Below, piece after piece: positions 11,701 to 24,668 of a DNA stretch of 64,000 bases. The notes beneath the pieces are model-generated. The model saw only the letters and a list, made by a program, of their open reading frames with translations. It had not been told where the DNA came from and searched no databases. Location of the stretch: positions 248,001-312,000 of the forward strand of contig JABCPU010000027.1 in NCBI GenBank assembly GCA_016800925.1, in the 5' to 3' direction. The DNA comes from Suillus spraguei. Taxonomy: Eukaryota > Basidiomycota > Agaricomycetes > Boletales > Suillaceae. Every line of letters begins with the position of its first letter. Position 1 is the stretch's first letter. Made by a program: the position numbers and the translations under genes.

Positions 11701-11821
11701 AATCTCCGACCGCGTGTCACTTTGTCAAAACTCAACATTGTCAAGTCCATACTTGGCTAACTGCTTTATGATCTGTTAGGTGTTCGCTAAGTTATCGACG
11801 AGCTTTGATTATTGAAACGCG
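8725..11821. other. No defensible gene; small direct repeat
   Basis: Short open frames exist on both strands (for example minus 9232-9528 and 10556-10870) but none shows a known motif. An imperfect direct repeat of about 40 bp, with shared blocks CACGAAAGACTT, GCCTCGAGGA and GTTATCT, occurs at 10337-10382 and again at 10472-10510. Confidence 0.5.
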
Positions 11822-13772
11822 GTGTTAGCAACACGTACGTTCAAATGGATCTATGCGGGTCTATGGGCGTTACGGATATGCTTTGCGCTTTTTGGAACTG
11901 GGTACATTCACCCGGATGAACACATGCAAAATGGAGAAGTGACCTCAGGTGAGTCTGACCCTTGCGTTTCTTTTGCTACCCTAATCCCAGAATCTAAATC
12001 CTACAAGGCGATCTCATGTCATACCATACCATCCGTACTTGGGAATGGTCCCCTGCACTCCCCGTCCGCTCCATAGTACCTGCATTTGCGACAACTGGGA
12101 TCCCTGTCTGGTTTGCTACGTTCTTCAGCAGTGAGAGATTTTACGCTAGAACTGTAACATTTGTCTCACAGCTTGTTTAGAGAAACACTTGACACAGGGA
12201 GTGCATCCACTGTTAATCTTTCGACTAGAGCGGTCCGCCTTCTTGGTTACATCTGGGCTGATCGGTAAATCGTCGTAATACATCTCTGCAGCTCACAAAG
12301 CTCAAGGCATTAGATTACAGCTTGACGAGTTTGGTGCCAACGCCGAGTGCCCGACGACTTGGTCTTCTGCTTCTAGCCTCGTCTTATGTTATGAACACGT
12401 TTCAGGTCCGGCCCTTCTCGAATTCTATTGAGGCAGTCCTTCTTTCTTTGAGTCTTTTATTCTTGTGCAAGATAAGCTCAGTTAGGACGCTAGACAAGGT
12501 CAGTTTTGGCCGTCTACGGGCTTCTCGAGGATCTCGACCCTAATCTATCAACAGTGCTATTTTCTCCACCTCCTATGCATAACCTTCGTGACTGGTATAT
12601 TCACTCGCCCAACCTTCTTGATATTCGGAGCGCCAATCGCATATCAGGTCGCACTTAGAACGTTTACATATGCTGGAACTGCAACCAGGTGGCTGCGGCT
12701 TGTTGTTACACCGTTACTCACTGCAGCAGGGGTATGTACTGCATTCTTGGTGGCGGACACCCTTTATTTTCGAGGCACCCTTGATGATCTCGTGGTGACA
12801 CCTTTTAATTTTCTTGTGTATAATTTTGCGTCCCAAAATCTGGCAGAACATGGTCTCCATCCACGTTGGCTCCATATTTTCGTGAACTTTCCAATGTTGT
12901 TCGGCCCCTGGGTCACTTGGCTGGCGGTACGCGCGATTGTGGACAGTGCCACATTATCTAACGACAAAAATGGCAAATCATTCGAAGTCGATGTTCTTCG
13001 CCCAAGTAAGGACTTCTATTAACGGTGCTCGCAATCGCTCACATTTTGGCCACTTGCAGCAATCATACAAATCATCATTTTGTCATTGGCTGTTCTTTCT
13101 GTGCAACCTCACCAAGAACCTCGCTTCTTGGTGCCTCTTTTGCTGCCTGTTATTGTCTTAATAGCAAACACCGGACGACTGGCCCATGTTGGTAAGGCGT
13201 TCTGGGTATGTTAATACATTGAAGTTAGTCAGCGAGGCTGCTAACGACCTTGTAGGTGTCTTGCTCCATCTTCAACTTCGCGCTCGCGATTCTATTTGGA
13301 ATTCTGCATCAAGGAGGCGTAGTGCCTTCCCTATTCCACCTCCACTCCGTGGTTGCTGATGCTTCCCTCATTACGCGTACAAACATAGTCTACTGGAAGA
13401 CGTACATACCACCAGTCCATCTCCTTGGCGTCAGCGAACGAGGTTACTTTATTTTTTCCATGCGAGCAGGCTCAGCTGACGTAGTATCACTCAGATGTCT
13501 CAACTGGCTTAATTTCTTTCAGTGATCTTGCTGGGGCGTCCCAAGATGACTTTGCTGCGTCCCTCAGTGCTGATTACGACAGAACATTCGTCGTGACTCC
13601 TATGGCCATGCGATACACGCTACCCGTTGCAATCATGGGCTGTATGGAACTAAACCAGTCCATTTTTCCGCATCTCGATCTTGACCACGTTTCGGAGAGC
13701 ATAGATGCAGGTGTACTGGACGGCCTTCGTTTAGGAGTGTATACCTTGTCACGTGATTGTGTCCTTGTTTGA
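11822..13772 (+). CDS. GPI mannosyltransferase IV, SMP3/PIG-Z type (GT22)
   Basis: The product would add the fourth mannose to GPI-anchor precursors in the ER membrane, using dolichol-phosphate mannose. The first exon carries TGYIHPDEHMQNGEV, the GT22 luminal HPDE motif. After an intron come YHTIRTWEWSPALPVRS and FATTGIP, then hydrophobic segments, VRPFSNSIEAVLL, and FTRPTFLIFGAP with FNFLVYNF. The C-terminal part has EPRFLVPLLLP and GRLAHVGKAFW. At least seven short introns are needed. No ATG lies in frame upstream of the HPDE exon before a stop at 11813, so the true start is missing or sits in an undetected short exon; the start given is only the open edge. The splice joining VSER to DLAGASQDD near 13440-13530 is also unresolved. 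The stop is TGA at 13770-13772. Confidence 0.8.
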
Positions 13773-15603
13773 TAGGCGGTAATGCTCAGAGAACTGGCCG
13801 TTGATCTCCACCTCTTATAACCGCTGTGCACGATCTAATCTTTTCGGCAATCTATCGACCGGTGAGCCTAACATCGCACCGTAGTGTGATAGAATAATTC
13901 AACCACATCGTAATCCGAGACTACAACATATGAATGCTGACTCGGCCACTACTGACAGACGAGCCCCCTGCCGACTCCGTGTGACCAACCTATAATAGCT
14001 TCGATATGCTGTTTTTTTCCTCGTGAGTTACAAGCTATGTCGCGAACAGTTTACTATCACTTCTCCCCGCAGTGACCTCTGGCACTACTGAGAGCGGCGG
14101 TGGGGCGATAGTCACATCAATTTGTCCAGTAGTGTGGCCGTCTGAAAGTCTACCGCTCACAAATGCAAATGTTACTGCAGCCTCCACCGTCCTCGGTTCC
14201 CCGACTGCAACACGGGAAGATAAACTCAAAATATATCGAGAGACTTGCACAAGGAAACTAGAAAATATTGAGGGGGAGAGTTATCGATTTAAGGCAAGGA
14301 TGCGTGGCCGAGTGACTCCTATTGCCAGAATGTGGTGCATCCACTACGATAGGCTCTATGAACGGAGCGCACGATTGTGAGTGGAAGGGCTCTGGAGGCG
14401 GATGACGTAGAGTGGGAGAAGGTCAGTCCACCGAACTTATTGATTGACGATGTGTAGGCAACGGAGATTTAGCGCATTGGATTTTGGGAGAGTTGACTGG
14501 TAACGTTCAAAAGTTCTGGATTGGGGGGTATCTAACTCACTCATTCGTGTACACTTGACATATCAACTACCGTTTCCAGCGCCTCCTCGGCAAAAACGAT
14601 CTCAATTAGGATCAACCTGTGCGAAACGCAATATTTGTCTAGTTGCAATGCAATGTTCTATTTCAAAACGGCTTCAGTGGGAAGAGCGATTAATGTAGAG
14701 GGATAGGCCAGGGGAGCTAAACCTGCAGTGGAGATGGATAAAGTGCTTCAGCGAGATACGTGACCAGATGCCTATTATTGAACTGGCAGTGGGAGTGTGT
14801 TGGAAGCATTGGCTGAAATAACTCATGATAGTGAGTAAGAATACTTGCTGTAAATGGTCTAGGAGGAGCCCATGAATCGTTGGGGGTTCAGGGTAGTTCA
14901 AGCTGCCATGGTATGTGAAGGAGTGAAGGTTATACTACAAGTTTCAAATAACACGTGATCATGTATGTGTGAAATTTGTGAGTCCGCGCCCCGACCGCGA
15001 CTCCGTGGACGTTCCCGGACCTTCCGGCCATCTGGCCAGCCAATCCCGCAAGGACCCTACTTGGTTCGCGTTATGATCTTCCTGGAACTCATGGTATGAT
15101 GTATGTGACATAGCTTCGGTAACATTGATGGTTGTTATCTTGTTTACGCCCAGATCAATGGGAGAAGCAAATAGGATTTTATTCAGTGACACCTTCAAGT
15201 TGTCATTCCATTGGTGACTATCTCCTCCCAGTCGAAACCTTTTGACAGGTTCATGGTCAGACTCCAGGACTATTAGAGGTTAATGCTGGGTCGATGGATA
15301 TGTTTGCACTAGAGCTGTTACACGTGCGGTATTCACATCGCGATCGAACATTCTGTGCTACTTTCACGTTTGCTTCGAAGAACTTGAATGCGGCCGTGAC
15401 ATCCGATGCATTGGTCAACCTAGTTCTAGATTCGCATGCCTCACTGAGGCTGCATGCTGTACATTCGATGACAAGCACGCGGATAAAGCATGCCTTGTCG
15501 TAACATGGTGCGCAGTCTGCTCAGGCTGTAGTTCGAGGGTATAAGCAAGTCGCTCGACTACTCCTACTTCAAGTTAACCAACTCAACAACACAGAGCATT
15601 AAC
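13773..15603. other. No defensible gene
   Basis: Open frames on both strands (for example plus 14072-14380, minus 14959-15198) carry no recognised motif and no credible splice set. The last part (about 15520-15600) is presumably the promoter of the BTB gene. Confidence 0.5.
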
Positions 15604-16634
15604 ATGAGCTGGAGGAGTCTTGACAGTACTCCAGAACTCTCTCACCCAGTATTGGCAGTCCCGTATCGGGTTCCGTCATCAGAAGGCTTTGCCTCTCGTC
15701 CCATGAGCCCTCTGTCGGGTTCTCAGCTATCGTTTAGCTCACCGTCTTCACGGTCGCCAACGGCAAACACAAGACTTCCTGGACTCCTTGCCCAATCATC
15801 CGTTGTCGCAAGCCCGGTTGAGTCCGTAAAGAGCATTACCTCTTTCTTTTCAAAGCTGCGGTCTGTTTCTACTCCGCCGAGGCACTCCGAGTTTTATTTG
15901 CAGGATGAATTATCTATCTTCCTCGTAGGTGGTCCAAATATCAGCACTTCTGAAATTTTACATCAAAGAACATTTCATAGGTGGACGGGGTATTATTCCG
16001 TGTACACCGCTTTTTCTTGCAGCGCGAGTCGGATGTGTTCCGCACTATGTTTGTATGCCCTTCGACGCAAGACGGTCCTGAAGGACATGCTGATGACAAA
16101 CCTATTGTCCTACCTGAAGTTACAGTCGCTGAGTTTGAGGGTTTGCTCAAGTTCCTATACGATCGGTATGCCTCCCATGCATATCACCGATCATCGTATC
16201 ATATCAACTAATCACCTCTCAGGGGCACCTCGCCATCTCCATTCTCAACATCAGAAGAATGGGTCAGACTACTGTCGATTGCGACCCGCTATGAAATGGA
16301 GCGTATCCGTGCGAGAGCATTACACGAACTAGAGTACCTCCCACCGCTTGATCCCATCCAGAAGATTGTCCTAGCGCGGAAGTATGACGTGCGCGAGTGG
16401 CTGTTGCCCTCTTACGTAGCGCTTTGTTTAAGGCCACAGCCTTTGAATGTGCTAGAGGCAGTAGAACTTGGGCTGGAGACCATGGTGCTAATAGCGATGG
16501 GCAGAGAGTCCGTGAGGGACCCCGGTACTCTGAGAGACTTTGAAGACCTTAGGCAACCACTGAGATATGAAGAATTCATGACGGGTGTCGTTGCTGACGT
16601 ATTCGGGAGAGATGGAGAGGTCTCGAGCGCTTGA
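15604..16634 (+). CDS. BTB/POZ domain protein
   Basis: Exons 15604-15924, 15981-16165 and 16223-16634 give 305 residues. The first 95 residues are Ser/Pro-rich and probably disordered. The BTB fold starts near residue 98: FYLQDELSIFLVDGVLFRV, HRFFLQRESDVFRTMF, IVLPEVTVAEFEGLLKFLY. The segment IATRYEMERIRARALHEL and LDPIQKIVLARKYDVREWL follow, as in the large agaricomycete family of short BTB proteins. BTB domains mediate dimerisation and cullin-3 binding; the target is unknown. Both introns are 56-57 bp with good GT-AG ends and the reading frame is intact. The ATG follows AACACAGAGCATTAAC and is the first in frame. Confidence 0.85.
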
Positions 16635-17025
16635 AATACGTGACGCGGAGTACGCAGCATGAGAGGAGTGTATTTGACATAATTTAACAGTGACAGTACA
16701 GTTGGGTACGTAAGTACAATTACAGGAACAAGCGTGTTATGTATGTTGTTTTGCGCTAATTTTAACGTAAATCGCCCAGGACGTAAAATAACAAGCAGAC
16801 GATTTCCGCATCCACTTCATGCTGACCTTATGCTGGCAGTCTGGCAAAAAGATGTTAGCTTCCCCGGGCCTGTCTCGTGTCAAGGAAACGCCGTACCTCC
16901 GCATCACCGGTGATGGAGACCGGAGGAGACCTGGTGGGTGGAGATGTAGAAGCAGCAGAAGAGGTGCGGGCGATCATAGACAAATCGAGGTCTATAGGCA
17001 AAATAATAATTGGCTGTTGCATGTG

Positions 17026-17424
17026 TCACATTCCAAACAGCGACCGACCTTGTGCCTTTAGTATGGTCTTCCTTATCTGCCTAGCATTCTCCCTTTGTTC
17101 GTCTGTGAAGGAGTTGGCCCGCTTCTCCGGTTTGGACTTCTTGTGAACGGCTGGAGCATCGTGGTATTATGACGTGGAGCATGACAATGGGGTTAAGTAA
17201 TACGTACAATTGTTGCCTTGTTGGTCCGTGCCAGTGGTGGCTTCCTCAAACTCGTCCTCCTCGTCTGCGAGTGCGGCGGCCTCAAGGTAACGTTCATCGT
17301 TGATGCTACCCCAGTTGTATTGGCCACTACCGTTTTTGCGAACGGACTTGTCGAGGCCGGACTTGGACTCAGAGCGATCCCGTAATAAGGCACGAGGGAA
17401 GCCAGCGCGCTCTGTGCGTGTCAT
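17026..17424 (-). CDS. Small HABP4/Stm1-like RNA-binding protein
   Basis: Exons 17208-17424 and 17026-17150 with a 57-bp intron give 113 residues. The N-terminus MTRTERAGFPRALLRDRSES leads into SGLDKSVRKNGSGQYNWGS, which matches the hyaluronan/mRNA-binding (HABP4/PAI-RBP1) consensus of DKS...K.G.G..NWG. An acidic stretch (ADEEDEFEEA) and a basic tail with FTDEQRENARQIRKTIL and RSLFGM follow. Relatives of this domain bind ribosomes or RNA (Stm1/SERBP1); I infer a related role. The gene is divergent from the OCRL-like gene, whose start lies 509 bp away. Confidence 0.7.
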
Positions 17425-17932
17425 GATGAGCCTGTGTACTAGTGATGAAGTCTGGTGAGGATCAAAGTGGTCGTGTGTTGGGAGAGTAAAATTGAATGTA
17501 GGAAAATGTAAGGCGTAGTAGTTTGCTTTTATAACCCGCGCACGGTGCTTTGCCTGCCACGCCACCTGTAACTCTAACTTACAAAGGTAAAGATTCGAGA
17601 CAATTCTACCAGACTCGTGATCAGAACAACTTTTTTTGTTAGTTTTTGGTCCATCCAGGGCATGTCAATCGGTTAAGTTGCACCTTTTTTGTTTCACTAG
17701 TGCTGCGGCCGTTCGTACTAACCTCATTTCTTCTGACAGATCTCAAGCTGTATGACAATCAGGCCGTCCCCAGTTCCAAAGAAAGAACGCGGGGAAACGT
17801 GGGAACATTATAGAGGGGCACGTGGCACCTAATGCCAGCACAGCCAAAGTCTTTTGTACTACATACTACTTACAATAACCCTTTGAACAACAACGAGTTC
17901 TCTAAGAAGTCGTCTAGACTACCCACCTGTGA

Positions 17933-20900
17933 ATGCAAGCCGCAGTTCAATCCCTTCTGCGTTCATCTGAGGATCTCAAAGCGGCACTCGAAGTCGAGGT
18001 CACACAACTCCAAGAACGTGGTGACATTTCAAGTTATTCTGCAGATGACCGATCCAAACGCATTTTGGCCGTGGTGTCGCACAGAAAGGATTACGTGGGA
18101 GATGAAGAAGGCAGGTACGTAACCTGTTTTCTGTGTCAATGGTCCTCGCGCAGGATCTGTCGCTTTCATGCCAGAAGCAGAATTCATCAGATTCCTTTTC
18201 CTGACGCACAAACAATGCTTTTACTAAGCTCCGCTTGTTTAACTTCTTGCTGACTCTAAGAAGTGTTCTGATTCTTAAGCGCATGCCGGATTACTCCATC
18301 GAGGACTTGAGTGTTGAAGTTGCGTATCCGATCACTGGAAGTTTTTCGTTCTCTGTGGCGCAAGCAAGCCGGACAACTTTGGACCTTAGTGGATCTGTGG
18401 GAGAGACTGGTACTACGCTGGGTCAGGCGAGATCAGGTATGTAAATGTGGCTGATGCAATAGGTTGCACTCTCATCGCATCGACAGAACTCACTTTGACT
18501 ATAAAGTACGAGCTGGCTACTGACATACGAAGCCATACTCTGATCACACGAGATACTCGGAAATTGCAGTCCTTCACCGCAGAATGCAGGCGTTTGAAGG
18601 ACATGTTCAGTCAGCCGTTCTTCTTTTACGTCCCCAATATCGACTCACCAGTGCATCCACTAATTGTAGCTAGAAATGAATTTGATTCTGATTTTTCTTG
18701 GCTATCACTTTACACAGAAGAGAGCTCTTTGAAATGTACGATACCTTCTATCACATAATGTAGATACACGAGCTGACTTGATACCAGCCTTTTCATCTCC
18801 TATAGACTTACGCACGGTCAATATACCGTTGCACACACAACTTTCGTCGGCTAGTGCGGGGCTTCCAGGAGACGATGCAGTCGATATCAGCATTGTCCGC
18901 GAAAACTGGATCTATAACGAGGCTATCGAAGAAGCTTCCACTGGGTTGTCGGCACGCCTGCTGTATGCTCGCTAATATTGCTTTTGAAAATATTTTAATG
19001 AGCAACTTCACTCATGAACAGTATCCGCACAGGAACATTCAATGTCAATGGAAAAATGCCGTCGCAGGACCTTTCTTCTTGGCTCAGACCAATAAGACAT
19101 GATTCAGAGAAATCTGGATGGATCTCACCTTTGGAATCCATTTCGCCACTCGACATACTTTCAAACCCGACTGATGAGCGTCAGTGGCGTTTTGTCAGGA
19201 TGTCAATTTGTCATTAATGGCACCCCACTCCTTGATTTAGAGGTGACCGGCAGCCTCGGAGCCTCTTCTGCCACATCAGCCCATGCAAGTTTGAACAACG
19301 ACACAAAAGTATCTGATCCAGATCTCCTTGTACTAGGCTTCCAAGAAATGGACCTTTCAGCCGAAGCCCTCTTGTATGCCACCAGTACCGTCAAGGAAGA
19401 TGCGTGGGTAGAAGCAATCTTGGCTGGGTTGGGTGAGAAAGGCATTCTCTATGAGAAGGTATCGTGTTTCACCTATCTATCTATTGCAATTCGGTGTGTA
19501 ATGCCTGTCAGCTTGCTTCCAAACAGCTGGTTGGCATGCTAATCGTTGCAATTACGAAGAAGTCGCGTCTGTCATGCTTTGGCGACATCAAATTCAGCGC
19601 TGTTGGTGCAGGAATCATGGGTATCATGGTGCGGTCGTGAACTGACTTTCATGACATTTGATTAACATTCATCCTGCAGGGCAATAAAGGTGCAACAGCA
19701 ATACGGATGTCATACACACCTTTAGCCCAAGAGATCTCGCCAAGTCCCACAGTGCTCACTTTCGTTAACTCACATCTTGCAGCATATGATGAGATGTTAG
19801 AGAGGCGAAACTTTGACTTCCACGATCTTTCTAGGCGCCTAATATTTGATCAGACTGGCGAGCTTGATTCTAATTTTTACGCGACTACCGCATTGGAAAC
19901 TTCTATTGGGTTGTATGAAAGTGACGTATTATTCTGGATGGTACGCTGTGACTCGTCCCCTCTATTACCCCACTTACAATTTGGAATTTCAGGGAGGTTG
20001 GTTGATTGTTACCCGACGAGACGAACGATTAATTCAGCCGTCACAGATTTAAATTACAGGATAAATCTTGCGGACGGGGACGTTAGAGAACTACTTTCAT
20101 CTTCTCAAGGCACGGGTAACATCCCACTTTTACTTCAGTATGATCAGGTCAGATGATGACTGACATAATTGATCACCATGCTGACTGTATCGAGCATTTA
20201 GTTGAAGACGGCTATCGCAAGCGGGAAAGCATTTACTGGGTTTTCGGAGCATACAATTACACATATGCCGTGCGTAGTTTCCTCCCGAATAATTACATAC
20301 ATTCAATTTCCGGGCATGGCAGTTCGTACAGATACGCGTCAAATTTGTCAGGAGATTCTCTGGGATATGACCGAAAGTGAGTGATGTTTGCAATTGGCTT
20401 ATTATTGGAATAATTGTCTCATACTACTAGGCGCAAACCCGCATGGACGGACCGCATATTACACATGTCGGCTCCCAGTGTTCCAGTCACTCAACGTTCA
20501 TATTGCAGCCATCCGCAAATAACGATGAGCGATCACCGTCCAGTGTCAGCTGATTTTATCTTAAATGTGTGTCTTTGTTCACAATGCTATGTTGATCCGT
20601 TCGTGCTCAATGTCTGTCAGATACCAATTGTTGATAAGCAGAGACGTGAGACAGCCACCTCTAAGCTGTACCGGGAGTTATGGGGCTTGGAACATTCCTC
20701 AAAGATACCAAAAATCAAGCTACAGCCAATAACATTGGACTTCGGAAAAGTCTAGTAGGTTCTCGCACCACCCTAGTCATTGTTGACTGAGGTTTGGATT
20801 AAAGCTACAGGCGTCTAATCCGACAAACATTATCCATTCAGAATGACGGACATGCAAGTTAACTCAGTAACTTACATAACCTTTGCTAATTGTGATTTCC

Positions 20901-22196
20901 AGATCCCCTGCGTTTACCGATTCGTCGGTGCAGATGCTGAACAGCCGATCTGTAAGTGATACCTTAGCTTTCATATCACTAACCAATGTGTTGTCTCAAA
21001 GGTCCACAATGGCTTAAGATTCATCCTGTGGCGGTGCGGCACATCCTCGTGTTGTCACGCTGGGGCTAACCTGTAAACTTCTCTCATTGCAGGGCCTACT
21101 TCGTCCGGGTGAATTATCGACCATCACTGTTACAGTGTTTGTCGATAACTCGTCTGCATCACAACTGAATCTTGCACTGCCCCGCTTGAATTTCACCCTC
21201 ATATTGCACACTGCTCTAGGAAAAGATCACTTCATCTCAGTCACTGGCGAATACCGTACGTCCATTCCTGTCTAGGCTGATGTGCTCACTGGAGATAATG
21301 AACACAGAATATACTTGCTTCGCGAACAAGCTTACCAGACTTACACGACTTCCCGGTCCCGTACGGACTATGAAGTCTCCGAACGATGGGGTGCCTGCTC
21401 GGCGGCCAGTGAATGCCCCGAGGGAGATCATGATGTTGATTAATTGGTTGATGACTCATGTCACTGATCCAGTTCGTGCTATAAAGAATCTGACGGCATG
21501 TCCTAACGGTGCTCTAGATTAATTTATTCAGCCGCCCTCTTGAAGAGAGCATATGCATAAACATCAGAGAGGTGTTTGCGGGTCATCTTTAGCATTCATG
21601 CATGTGTTAATAGTTGTCCACAGTGCCTTGACACAGGAGATCCATTTCCATCCCCCAAGTCTGGAGAAGATCACAGTCCACTTGCGACTGCCATTGCATC
21701 TACACTAGTACAGTTATTGGACTCGTTGGTAGATCCTGTGGTGCCCCCGTACCTCCATGCGCGGTGTCTGCAAATGACAAGTAGAGACGAAGCATTCGAG
21801 GTGCGTTGACAAAACTCCAGCGTCTCGGGTAGTCTTTACGCAAGTCCCAGCTGCTGGACAAATTTCCTCCTGAATCAGTCAATGTAAGATTCCAAACATG
21901 GTGCACACAATTCTCGTCAACTCTTCCTAGGTATGGATCTCGCTTACTGCATTCCTCCATTACATATCCCTGCAAAAATCGCCATCACAGTCATCGACGG
22001 ATCAAGCAAATATGAATATGGCAGAGAGGCTGGGTGCGTCTATCATGCATCGTGTAGAGTTCATTAGAATATCTACTGAATGAGGTCTGTAGCAACTGTA
22101 TTTGCACCAGTATTACTGCGAGACGACTCAACGGGGCTTCACACCCCCGTGTCTCCAATCGGAAAGCGGAAGTTCTTGCTTCATTTTGTTAGCTGA
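17933..22196 (+). CDS. OCRL/INPP5B-like inositol polyphosphate 5-phosphatase
   Basis: Multi-exon gene of roughly 1,000 residues. The N-terminal 300 residues look like the PH-like region of OCRL proteins. The catalytic domain follows: GTFNVNGKMP, DLLVLGFQEMDLS, GNKGATAIRM, FVNSHLAAYDEMLERRNFDF, DLNYRIN, then PAWTDRIL and SDHRPVSADF. After LDFGKV comes an ASH-type segment (GLLRPGELSTITVTVFVDN, LILHTALGKDHFISVTGEY) and a RhoGAP-like domain (PREIMMLINWL, LVDPVVPPYL, VFAPVLLRD). Such enzymes remove the 5-phosphate from PI(4,5)P2 and act in membrane traffic. Two junctions are odd: the first intron seems to need a GC donor (near 18109), and the exon boundary before DLNYR (19938-20046) does not restore the catalytic Gly-Asp with canonical sites. 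The stop is TGA at 22194-22196. Confidence 0.85.
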
Positions 22197-22712
22197 TCTA
22201 CGAAAGTACTAGTATGTTTCAGAGGTCCTCGCACTTTTTAGTGGTTTGTTGTAAAACAAAACCTTCGGACAGTATCGATCATCAGGACTGTTGATATATC
22301 TCCAGCGCTTGGGGTGGTAGTGACCGTGAATTGAATATATATAAATATAGGGAGGACAATACGATGAGCAACAATTACATAAAGTTATATGACACCAGAG
22401 AACAAGTTCAAAATCAGTTAGAAGCGGAAACAAAATCGGCTGCTACGCTGTCCGCGTTGACGATCACTGCGTGAGCCAAAATTGAGGGAAGTCTTCGTTG
22501 TCTATCAGATTAAGATCACCAGCTGCAGCGTCCCCGTATATATGGATCCATATATGAGATTTGGAATACGACAAGAAGTCTCAAGGCACAATGCTCAAAG
22601 GATAGAGTAGGGTATGAGACGGGTTCCATGCATTGCGAAAAACACTTCACCCAATTCAAGGTGCCATGCGTGAAAACTAGCTTATTCCATGTGCGCAATT
22701 CGCAAACCACCC
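22197..22712. other. Convergent intergenic spacer
   Basis: Tail-to-tail spacer between the phosphatase and amidase A. I see no gene in it. It contains a TATATATAAATATA run near 22337 and ATATATGGATCCATATAT, a near-palindrome, around 22536-22553. Confidence 0.5.
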
Positions 22713-24599
22713 TCACTGAAGTATAACATCAGATAACTGGGTCCTAGGAATCGCATCTTTATATGCTCTTCTCTGAAGCCTCACGTGGGTAGCCTGTTCA
22801 AACGCATAGGCGTAGCCGATGAGCTTAAACTCGCTATACGCAGTGCCCATAAAAGCGATTCCAAAAGGAAGTCCCGGGGCTTGACTGTGAAGTGGTGATG
22901 GCGTCGCAGGAAGCACTTCGACGTCATCTGGCTGAAAGCCGAGAGGTACTGATGTTGAAAAGCATAAGGGACGTTGAGATTGCCGTACGATGTACTAACC
23001 TGAAATCAATGGATACCCTGCAATTGCTGCCGGTACGGACGCTCGGGCATCGGTTGGTAGAATTATAGCATCAAGATTGAACTGGGCCAGGGCACCATCA
23101 ATTCCTCTCGTCCGCCCCAAGTCGAAATCCTTCGCCAGTGCCGCAAAGTAGGCATCATCAACTTGTGCAGCTTCCGATTTGATAAATCTATATATCTTTT
23201 GTTAACGTGCATTGAAGATGCGGGCTAACATACTGGGATTGATCTGTGTAAAACGGCGCTGGAAGTTCTTGAGCCGCATGAGTCTTATTGAATTCTATCA
23301 CATCAGCGAGCGTCTTCACGCCTGTCGGGACTTCGACCAATTCTGATAAGTATTTGTTGATGTCAATCTTGAGATCCACGGTCAAGACCAACTCTTCCGC
23401 TTTCGATGTTAATAGTTCTTCTGTGGCTGGGAAATCTGCAGGGTCGACGATTTCTGCGCCCAAAACTCGAAAAATGTCAAGAGAAGAGTTGAATGCCTTT
23501 TCAATCGTCTTGACATCGCGGATGAAGGCACGAGGCACTCCAAGACGAGCGCCTTTAAGGGCATTTTTGTCGAGTGCTCTCATGTAATCTGGGATTATCC
23601 CAGGCTGATGCAGGGTAGCTTCGTCTCGAGGATCGGGCCCAGCAATGGAATTTAATAGCAGGGTGGCATCAGTGACAGTGCGACACAACGGGCCAGCAGT
23701 ATCTTGATGGGAAGAGATCGGTATCACTAGTATTCGCTGTTAGAGAGCCACTTGATGTTTATCGTGAGAAACATTACCGCCTGAACGAGACACCAGCCCG
23801 ATAGTTGGCTTGATGCCCACAACATTGTTCCTGCTGCTCGGGGAAACGATAGAACAATCAGTTTCTGAGCCAAGAGACCCAGCTGCAAGACCGAGAGCCA
23901 TTGCAACGCCACTTCCAGAGCTTGAACCGAGTGGGTCGGCATTCGGGTAGTAAGGGCAAAGTGTTTGCCCTCCACGCGCAGAGAATCCAGCGGGAACTTG
24001 TCCCCTCATACCAGCCCACTCGCAGAGGTTTGCTTTGGCTATGAATATAGCTCCAGCTTCACGTAACTTCGCTGCAACAAACGAGTCTCGCGCAACAACA
24101 GAACCTAGCAGCGCGTAGGAACCTATGGTAGAGTAAATATTGTGACATGCAAGATGACAAACAGTAGTGCACCTGCAGTCGTACCCATTCCTAACTCGAG
24201 CTCGATTTACTTGTATCATAGCCTTGTGGCGCAGAGAATCTCACCTTCTTCGTGCAGCGTAGCCAAGTTATCTTTCAATAACAAAGGTATTCCATGTAAA
24301 GGCCCGCAGCTACCTTTGACCTTTCGTTCATCGTCAAGGGCTGCGGCTTGCGATAAGGCTTTTGGATTGGTCTCGATGATAGCGTGTAATGCAGGGCCTT
24401 CCAGATTTACTTCTACAATTCTGCGCAAGTAAGCCTGTAATAATTCGAGTAAGCGCTGTATGAGGCATCCGCCGAAGTAGCGACTTACCTTCACAAGTTG
24501 AACACTAGTGAAGTATCCTTTTACTAGGCCATCTTGGAGTTCTGTAATTGAAGCCTCATAAAGATCGGGCAACGCGCAACTGGAAATCTTGCAAGTCAT
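22713..24599 (-). CDS. Amidase A, amidase-signature family
   Basis: About 560 residues in six or more exons, starting ATG at 24599 (MTCKISSCALPDLYEAS) and ending TGA at 22713-22715. The catalytic Lys is in LLKDN, the cis-Ser in GSSSGSGVAM, and the nucleophile in SLGSETDCSIVSPSS. In the family the last motif is normally ETDGSI; here the Gly before the Ser is Cys, which may affect activity. Other family blocks are GPLHGIPLL, FVAAKLREAGAIFIAKANL and VGIKPTIGLVSRSGG. Amidase-signature enzymes hydrolyse amide bonds with a Ser-cisSer-Lys triad; the substrate is unknown. The frame is open in every exon I can read. The gene is the first of five paralogues in the window. Confidence 0.85.
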
Positions 24600-24654
24600 G
24601 CGATATATCCCAGTAGAGAAAATGTAATTGAACTAGTTTGAGGATTGTCGTTAC

Positions 24655-24668
24655 GGTCAAAGATAAGG
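24655..24668 (+). promoter_or_regulatory. GATA-type site upstream of amidase A
   Basis: GGTCAAAGATAAGG lies 56-69 bp upstream of the ATG. Equivalent motifs stand at a similar distance in front of amidases B, C and E. AGATAAG fits the site of fungal GATA factors that control nitrogen use. Confidence 0.5.

Noticed and set aside
16877..17146. Plus-strand frames of 80-90 residues
   Set aside because: Antisense to exon 2 of the HABP4-like gene and without an independent motif.
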